Positions 5,748 through 9,894 of a DNA stretch of 9,894 bases are shown here, in pieces. The notes under the pieces are model-generated. The model did not search any database and was not told the DNA's origin. It saw nothing but the letters and a program-made list of their open reading frames with translations. The first letter of the stretch is position 1. Each line of letters starts with the position of its first letter. Location: assembly GCA_045616885.1 (NCBI GenBank), contig JAZLHS010000027.1, positions 1 to 9,894 of the forward strand, written 5' to 3'. The position numbers and the translations under genes were made by a program. The DNA comes from RGIG250 sp045616885 (GTDB lineage: Bacteria; Bacillota; Negativicutes; Selenomonadales; Selenomonadaceae).

Positions 5748-6423
5748 ATCCATATCCTCCCTGAGCTTCGTCGCGGACAATGCGGCCGTCCTCAATCGCA
5801 ATGACTCGTTTCTTCATGGTATCAACGATGTTTTTATCATGAGTGGCCATGACGATGGTGGTACCACCGGCATTGATTCGCTTGAAGATATCCATTATTT
5901 CCCAGGATGTGGAGGGGTCAAGGTTGCCGGTCGGCTCATCGGCTATTACGATTGCCGGCTTATTGACGATGGCGCGGGCAATCGCTACCCGCTGCTGCTC
6001 GCCGCCGGAAAGCTGTGAAGGGAAGCTCCGATACTTCGGCCGGAGTCCAACGATATCCAGCACAGAATTCACACTGTGCTGCATAGTCCGCCGGGGCGCT
6101 TCGATGACCTGCATGGCAAAGGCCACATTCTCTGCCACCGTCTTCTCCGGCAGGAGACGGAAATCCTGAAAAATAACGCCCAGCTCACGACGGAGATAAG
6201 GCACTTCACTTCTCGGCATATCAATGACATCCTTGCCATTGACATACAGCTCGCCGGAGGATGGCAGTACCTCTCTGAGCAGGAGGCGGATAAAGGTGGA
6301 TTTGCCGGCACCGCTGGGGCCGACAATAAAGACAAATTCTCCCGGCTCAATGTCGACACTAATATCATGGAGAGCAACGGAGCCGTTCTCATACTCCTTG
6401 CAGACATTCTTCATGTGTATCAT
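5737..6423 (-). CDS. ftsE: Cell division ATP-binding protein FtsE
   Basis: FtsE is the cytoplasmic ATPase of the FtsEX complex. The protein has 228 residues, the usual length. All ABC ATPase motifs are intact: Walker A GPSGAGKS (35-42), Q-loop Gln86 in VIFQDFRLL, signature LSGGEQQR (138-145), Walker B IVIADEP (158-164, catalytic Glu163), the D-loop NLDP that follows, and switch His195 in ATHD. The LREVLPSSGELYVNGKD stretch (49-65) and FQDFRLLPEKTVAENVAF (85-102) are characteristic of FtsE. The ATG at 6423 has AAGGTG 5 bases upstream; a second ATG three codons later is less well placed. It opens the four-gene cell-wall unit, behind its own extended -10 promoter and a leader with two small hairpins. 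Confidence 0.95.
   Translation of the reverse strand: MIHMKNVCKEYENGSVALHDISVDIEPGEFVFIVGPSGAGKSTFIRLLLREVLPSSGELYVNGKDVIDMPRSEVPYLRRELGVIFQDFRLLPEKTVAENVAFAMQVIEAPRRTMQHSVNSVLDIVGLRPKYRSFPSQLSGGEQQRVAIARAIVNKPAIVIADEPTGNLDPSTSWEIMDIFKRINAGGTTIVMATHDKNIVDTMKKRVIAIEDGRIVRDEAQGGYGYEA
5755..5760 (-). promoter_or_regulatory. Ribosome binding site that sets the ftsX start
   Basis: GGAGGA lies within the last codons of ftsE, 7 bases before the ATG at 5747. It favours this start over the ATG at 5753 and over the longer open frame. Confidence 0.75.
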
Positions 6424-6459
6424 GGAATCACCTTATACATCATTTACTCTATATCACGC

Positions 6460-6495
6460 CGAGACACCAAGTCTCGACAGACTCATACAGTCTGT
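6460..6495 (-). promoter_or_regulatory. Two adjacent dyads in the ftsE leader
   Basis: On the minus strand ACAGACT-GTATG-AGTCTGT (7-bp stem, 6495-6477) is followed at once by CGAGAC-TTGGT-GTCTCG (6-bp stem, 6476-6460). Both have 5-base loops. They lie between the -10 box and the ftsE ribosome site. Neither is followed by a T-run, so they are not terminators. They may be operator sites or mRNA 5'-end structures. Function is unknown. Confidence 0.5.
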
Positions 6496-6504
6496 ATTGT
6501 AACA
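6496..6504 (-). promoter_or_regulatory. Extended -10 promoter for the ftsE-ftsX-M23-ctpA unit
   Basis: On the minus strand TGTTACAAT gives a TGn extension plus TACAAT (6496-6501). A TTGAAA upstream is 19 bases away, longer than ideal. The site sits just after the fbp terminator and about 75 bases before ftsE, the only plausible promoter position for this unit. Confidence 0.5.
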
Positions 6505-6525
6505 CACTTTTCTGAAAAATTTTCA

Positions 6526-6559
6526 AAAATAAAAAAGGACTGCCGCAATACAGCAGTCC
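6526..6559 (-). terminator. Intrinsic terminator after fbp
   Basis: A GGACTGC/GCAGTCC stem (6537-6543 with 6553-6559) can extend by a T-G and a G-C pair to 9 bp around a 5-base loop. On the minus strand it is followed by TTTTTTATTTTTG. It starts 12 bases after the fbp stop and isolates fbp from ftsE. Confidence 0.88.
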
Positions 6560-6571
6560 CCAAAATAATTT

Positions 6572-8503
6572 TCAGTTGTATTTTCCGGCAAAGCTGGTAT
6601 AGTCATCTTCGGCCTTCATGCTTCCGCTCTGATAGGCGAAGAGCAGACCGTAAAGGTCAGTAATCTCTTCCTGAATTTCTACACCCTCATCGGTATCAGC
6701 TACGGTGGCATTCTCCGCCGAAAGCTCAATAGTCTCCGCTACCGACTCGATATCAATATTGTCCTTCAGTGCCTGTCGAACATCAGCGATATTCTGATGA
6801 GCCAGCAATCTGAGGCCGCGGGAGTTTGAGATAAGTGTATAGCCGGAAATACCCGTCTTTGAATGGTAGGCACGGCAGAAGCCGCCGTCGATAACGATAG
6901 CTTTGCCGCCGGATTTCAGCGGAGTCTCGCCCTTCTTTACCTTGACCGGAACATGACCGTTGATTATGTGACCGCGCTTGGGATCGAGGCCGAATTCTTT
7001 TAGTACCATGTCGCAGAACTCGGGCTTATTGATGAGCTTGTAGTAGTCGTCATTTGGCTCTTCCCAAGTGGACTCATCATCGACGAACATTCGCTCAAAG
7101 GTCATGAATTCACGACCGGATGTCGGCGACAGACGGCCGCACCAGAGATACCACATGAAATCCAGCGCAACCTGATCTCGATGATGCCAAGCTCGGCGGG
7201 CAACTGTATCGCAGTAGTCGAAATACTCTCTTCCTTTATATTTTCTTCCGTCGATGGTCACTTCGGTCAGAGAACCATCCGGCTCTACCAGCACACAGCC
7301 GTGGAAGAGCAAATTGTTATTGTAGCAGGTATACATCGAGCCCTTCCTATACAGGAACTCGATGTGTCGGCGCAGCGGCTCACTCTCTAGGAAGGATGCG
7401 CGCAAATCCTTGACAATAGCCTCTTCTTCCGGAGACAGTCGCAGCGGATGCTGCGGATCGATGGTGGGGAAGTTCTTCTGATTCAGCTCATAATGCTTGC
7501 CGCCGATTTCTACAGTCTTCTCCACAAAGTCGATATGGTCCAGAAGTATGCGCTCTTCCATGTGGAAGTCGGGATTTCTCTTGATGAGCTGACCTTCCAG
7601 CTTAAACATGATAATGGATATTACCCTCTCAGCCGCCTTGATGGGCGTCTCGTGAGGATACTGTTTGGCTGCCAGCAGCGTCAGAGGACGAAGTCCGATG
7701 CCATAGCCTTTTTCCAATACGTCCGTATTGGAGTAGCGGAGATTGTTGCGAACTACATTGGCAATGCAGGCATCAGAGCCGCAGGCTGCACCCATCCACA
7801 GGACATCATGATTGCCCCACTGGATATCCAGCGAGGGGAAGCTCATTATCTTCTCGATGATGGCATCCGGTCGGGAGCCGCGGTCGAAGAAGTCACCGAC
7901 GATGTGCATATGGTCGACAGCCAGACGCTTTACCAGTGCCGTAAAGGCATAGATAAAATCCGGGCCGGCATCGACCTGAACGATGGTCGAAAGCAGCTTC
8001 TTGTGATATGTATATTGTGCCTGATCGGCCTCCGGTCTGGTGCTCATAAGCTCCATGATAATAGAGCCGAAATGACCGGGGATGAACGATTTGATTTTTT
8101 CCAGAGGGAACTTATAGCTCATGAGCTTTGTCAGCTCGAGGAGTCTGGCAATATTGACCCGATACCACTCCGGAGTATTCTTTCGCTCTGCCCGCTGCTG
8201 CTCTACCTTCTCATGGGGATAGTAAATGAGCGTGCAGAAGTCCGCCTTCTCCTCATCGGTAAGGCGGGCACCGAATACATAGTCAACTTTTTCTTTGATT
8301 ACGCCGGAGCAATTATTCAGAATGTGATAGAAGGTATCATATTCTCCGTGCAAGTCGGAAAGGAAATGCTCAACGCCCTTCGGCAGATTCAGCTGGGCGG
8401 AAAGATGGATAAGCCGCTCGTAAACAGCCTCCCGGGAAGGGTACTTCTCCGCTAACAGCTTCATGCACTTTTTCTTATATGAATCGCTTCTGCCCTCCTG
8501 CAT
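6572..8503 (-). CDS. fbp: Class III fructose-1,6-bisphosphatase
   Basis: This enzyme hydrolyses fructose 1,6-bisphosphate to fructose 6-phosphate in gluconeogenesis. It is the large Firmicutes-type (class III) enzyme, unrelated in fold to the common class I form. From the chosen start it has 643 residues, close to the roughly 670 of Bacillus Fbp. Metallophosphatase motifs, in this numbering, are SDLHGEYDTF (49-58), VGDFFDRGSRPD (202-213), GNHD (230-233), LLFHGC (398-403) and INGHVPVK (514-521). These cover the metal-binding residues expected for the fold. The open frame reaches a GTG at 8554 without a good ribosome site, whereas GAGAGGA lies 5 bases before the ATG at 8503, so the shorter form is preferred; a 17-residue N-terminal extension remains possible. 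The acidic tail (about 585-620) is poorly conserved by eye. It is transcribed alone and ends at a strong terminator. Confidence 0.95.
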   Translation of the reverse strand: MQEGRSDSYKKKCMKLLAEKYPSREAVYERLIHLSAQLNLPKGVEHFLSDLHGEYDTFYHILNNCSGVIKEKVDYVFGARLTDEEKADFCTLIYYPHEKVEQQRAERKNTPEWYRVNIARLLELTKLMSYKFPLEKIKSFIPGHFGSIIMELMSTRPEADQAQYTYHKKLLSTIVQVDAGPDFIYAFTALVKRLAVDHMHIVGDFFDRGSRPDAIIEKIMSFPSLDIQWGNHDVLWMGAACGSDACIANVVRNNLRYSNTDVLEKGYGIGLRPLTLLAAKQYPHETPIKAAERVISIIMFKLEGQLIKRNPDFHMEERILLDHIDFVEKTVEIGGKHYELNQKNFPTIDPQHPLRLSPEEEAIVKDLRASFLESEPLRRHIEFLYRKGSMYTCYNNNLLFHGCVLVEPDGSLTEVTIDGRKYKGREYFDYCDTVARRAWHHRDQVALDFMWYLWCGRLSPTSGREFMTFERMFVDDESTWEEPNDDYYKLINKPEFCDMVLKEFGLDPKRGHIINGHVPVKVKKGETPLKSGGKAIVIDGGFCRAYHSKTGISGYTLISNSRGLRLLAHQNIADVRQALKDNIDIESVAETIELSAENATVADTDEGVEIQEEITDLYGLLFAYQSGSMKAEDDYTSFAGKYN

Positions 8504-8578
8504 GGCGGTCCTCTCTTTCTCCAATGCGATGATAAGAGGTCGTCCTCTCCGCACTGAAAATTCTTTTTCTCTGACTCG

Positions 8579-8587
8579 ATTTTACCA
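8579..8587 (-). promoter_or_regulatory. Likely extended -10 promoter of fbp
   Basis: On the minus strand TGGTAAAAT gives a TGn extension plus TAAAAT (8579-8584). The -35 region is weak (TTCTTT at 17 bases). Transcription would start near 8572, leaving a leader of about 70 bases before the ATG at 8503. That leader contains a small hairpin, AGAGG/CCTCT (8535-8548). Confidence 0.45.
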
Positions 8588-8616
8588 CAAAAGCACATCA
8601 GAAAGAAGATGGTCCG

Positions 8617-8645
8617 TTGAAAAATAATCCGGTTGGTGCTATATT
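8617..8645 (+). promoter_or_regulatory. Sigma-A promoter of the plus-strand membrane protein gene
   Basis: The -35 box TTGAAA (8617-8622) and -10 box TATATT (8640-8645) are exactly 17 bases apart. The expected start of transcription is near 8652, about 28 bases before the ATG at 8680. The promoter is divergent from that of fbp, with the two -10 boxes about 55 bases apart. Confidence 0.7.
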
Positions 8646-8679
8646 TACAAAAGTATTTAAGTAAGCAAAAGGATTCATC

Positions 8680-9834
8680 ATGACCGAAAAAGAACTTCTT
8701 AACGGCGCTGCGGAAATGCAGCTGAGGATTGAAGGACGCGAGCCTCTCATGTCCCGTATCCAGCGCCGGCGCAAAAAACAGCGACGGGACCTGGTACTCA
8801 TAATTGCCGTGTTCACCATCCTGCTGGGCGGCTGGCTCTGGCGCTCAATCGTCTATGCCCGCACTCCTGACTACGCTATGAAGCAGATAAGCGAGGCGCT
8901 GGAAAACAAGGACTGCGAAAAGTTTGACCGCTATGTGAAGCTTGATGCTATCACTATGGTGGCCTACGACGACCTGACCACCACTCTTTTCCAATACGAC
9001 CATTCCCTTACGCCGCAGACTCACAAAACATTTCTTGACTTCTACCAGCGCATAAAGCCTCAGCTAGCTGCCGGCACAGCAGATACTATCCGCCGCTATG
9101 TAGCTACCGGTGAGTGGACACTGCCGGCCGCCGCCGACCTGCTGAAGGGCAGACAGCTTGGCATCGACTACGACAGATTTCTGGAGAGAAGCCAACTGCG
9201 GAATACTGAGCTGCTTGGCCTCGAATCTGTCACGGTAAAAAATGACAAGACTGATGAAGCGGTAGGAAAAATCAAGATAAAGGATAAGTACACCGGCACG
9301 ACCTTTACTATGGACGTGCTGCTGGAGCGGCAGAGCGATGGCCGCTGGAGCGTGATTGCACTGGAGAACTACCGCGACTATCTGGCCGCCGTCACCGATA
9401 AACAGGTGGCTGATATATCGAACTACATCGCCTCCACGCAGCCAGTCATCGATGAGTACAACGACCGATTCCGCGACCAGCGAAATCGCTTCCGGGCCAT
9501 CGCCCGGGAAGGCCGCCCCATGAGTGACAGCCAAATCAGCCGGATGAAACAGCTGATACTCGGTGAGACTGTCCCCGACCTGAAAGCCCGGCAGGAAAAA
9601 CTGAACTCCTACGACATTCAAGCGGGCAGTCAGTATCTGTCCGGTCTCCGCCGCAAATCAACGGAGCTGTCAATCGCCGCATGGGTACATCTCATCGCCG
9701 GGCTGGAAAAAGAAGACTACACGGAGCTCAATCTGGCCGAGACTCTCCACAAGCAGATGCTGGAGATGGATCTGCGCATTGAGGACGTAATCAATCACAA
9801 CACAGTCAGTCAGGAAATGCCGGTAGTTCCCTAA
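8680..9834 (+). CDS. Membrane-anchored protein of unknown function, possibly DUF2939-like
   Basis: Function not recognised. The protein has 384 residues: a charged cytoplasmic N-terminus with an Arg/Lys-rich stretch just before the membrane (27-36), one membrane segment (about 38-57), then a large outer domain, so it is probably a signal-anchored protein with the bulk outside. The segment directly after the anchor (TPDYAMKQISEALENKDCEKFDRYV, 62-86) resembles the start of DUF2939-type domains, in which residues after the membrane pair a helix with a variable 'position' helix. That match is from memory and tentative. A beta-rich stretch (about 180-228, including GRWSVIALENY) is followed by a mostly helical, charged C-terminal half (240-370). 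There are only a single Cys (79) and no catalytic motif that I can identify. AAAAGGA (8667-8673) lies 6 bases before the ATG. It has its own promoter and terminator, so it seems to be a single-gene unit. Base use matches its neighbours. Confidence 0.85.
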   Translation: MTEKELLNGAAEMQLRIEGREPLMSRIQRRRKKQRRDLVLIIAVFTILLGGWLWRSIVYARTPDYAMKQISEALENKDCEKFDRYVKLDAITMVAYDDLTTTLFQYDHSLTPQTHKTFLDFYQRIKPQLAAGTADTIRRYVATGEWTLPAAADLLKGRQLGIDYDRFLERSQLRNTELLGLESVTVKNDKTDEAVGKIKIKDKYTGTTFTMDVLLERQSDGRWSVIALENYRDYLAAVTDKQVADISNYIASTQPVIDEYNDRFRDQRNRFRAIAREGRPMSDSQISRMKQLILGETVPDLKARQEKLNSYDIQAGSQYLSGLRRKSTELSIAAWVHLIAGLEKEDYTELNLAETLHKQMLEMDLRIEDVINHNTVSQEMPVVP

Positions 9835-9850
9835 CATTTCATCAATGCAG

Positions 9851-9894
9851 AAAAAGGGACTTTGAAAAATGAGCAATCATTTTTCAAAGTCCCT
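9851..9894. terminator. Bidirectional intrinsic terminator at the window edge
   Basis: A perfect 18-bp stem (9855-9872 pairing with 9877-9894) closes a GCAA loop (9873-9876). It starts 21 bases after the stop of the plus-strand gene. On the minus strand it is followed by TTTTTC (9850-9855), so it can also end a minus-strand gene lying to the right. The plus-strand T-run, if present, is beyond the window. Confidence 0.8.

Noticed and set aside
6424..6571. Riboswitch or attenuator in the fbp-ftsE gap
   Set aside because: The hairpins here are either the fbp terminator or two short dyads without a T-run; no known riboswitch core or alternative terminator/antiterminator pair was recognised.
7448..8455. 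335-codon plus-strand open frame opposite fbp
   Set aside because: It mirrors the codon pattern of fbp, lacks a ribosome site or promoter, and shows no family motif, whereas fbp is unmistakable.
1..9894. CRISPR array, tRNA, rRNA, transposase or prophage genes
   Set aside because: No regularly spaced repeats, no tRNA-like fold and no such protein motifs were seen on either strand.

Overview
The window looks like a chromosomal housekeeping stretch from an anaerobic Firmicute, most probably of the class Negativicutes (Selenomonas/Megasphaera/Dialister-like). The basis is a class III fructose-1,6-bisphosphatase of the Firmicutes type, a Firmicutes-type FtsEX cell-wall cluster that nevertheless carries an EnvC-like LytM protein, and a compact GC-rich palindromic repeat next to pyrE. 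The taxonomic call is inference, since no rRNA or other phylogenetic marker is present. No phage, transposase, CRISPR array, tRNA or rRNA gene was seen.

Layout: eight of the nine genes are on the minus strand, so they are transcribed from right to left, and one gene at the right end is on the plus strand. In transcription order: fbp (8503-6572) ends at a strong intrinsic terminator. Then comes a tight four-gene unit, ftsE (6423-5737), ftsX (5747-4860), an EnvC-like M23 peptidase (4851-3703) and a ctpA-type S41 protease (3687-2506). The ftsE and ftsX genes overlap, and the later gaps are 8 and 15 bases. A lone, divergent flagellin gene (2429-1587) follows, with its own near-consensus sigma-A promoter and its own terminator. 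Last is a pyrF-pyrE pair (1490-771 and 774-196) joined by an ATGA overlap and ended by a perfect 13-bp hairpin, beyond which lies a 95-bp inverted-repeat element (37-131). On the plus strand, a membrane-anchored protein of unknown function (8680-9834) is divergent from fbp. It has its own TTGAAA-17-TATATT promoter, and an 18-bp perfect hairpin follows it at the window edge.

How the genes work together: FtsE (ATPase) and FtsX (membrane subunit) form the complex that gates cell-wall cleavage at division. The adjacent coiled-coil/LytM protein is its expected extracytoplasmic partner and keeps all the zinc and catalytic residues, so it is probably itself a hydrolase. CtpA is a plausible processing or turnover protease for the same envelope pathway. 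PyrF and PyrE carry out the last two steps of UMP synthesis. Fbp is gluconeogenic. The flagellin is the odd gene: no other flagellar gene is nearby, its conserved motifs are eroded, and its promoter is not of the flagellar sigma type.

Several coding starts were moved to the codon best placed behind a Shine-Dalgarno sequence (pyrF, flagellin, ftsX, fbp). No stretch over 300 bases lacks a gene. The longest gaps, 1-195, 8504-8679 and 6424-6571, hold the repeat, promoters, hairpins and terminators listed.
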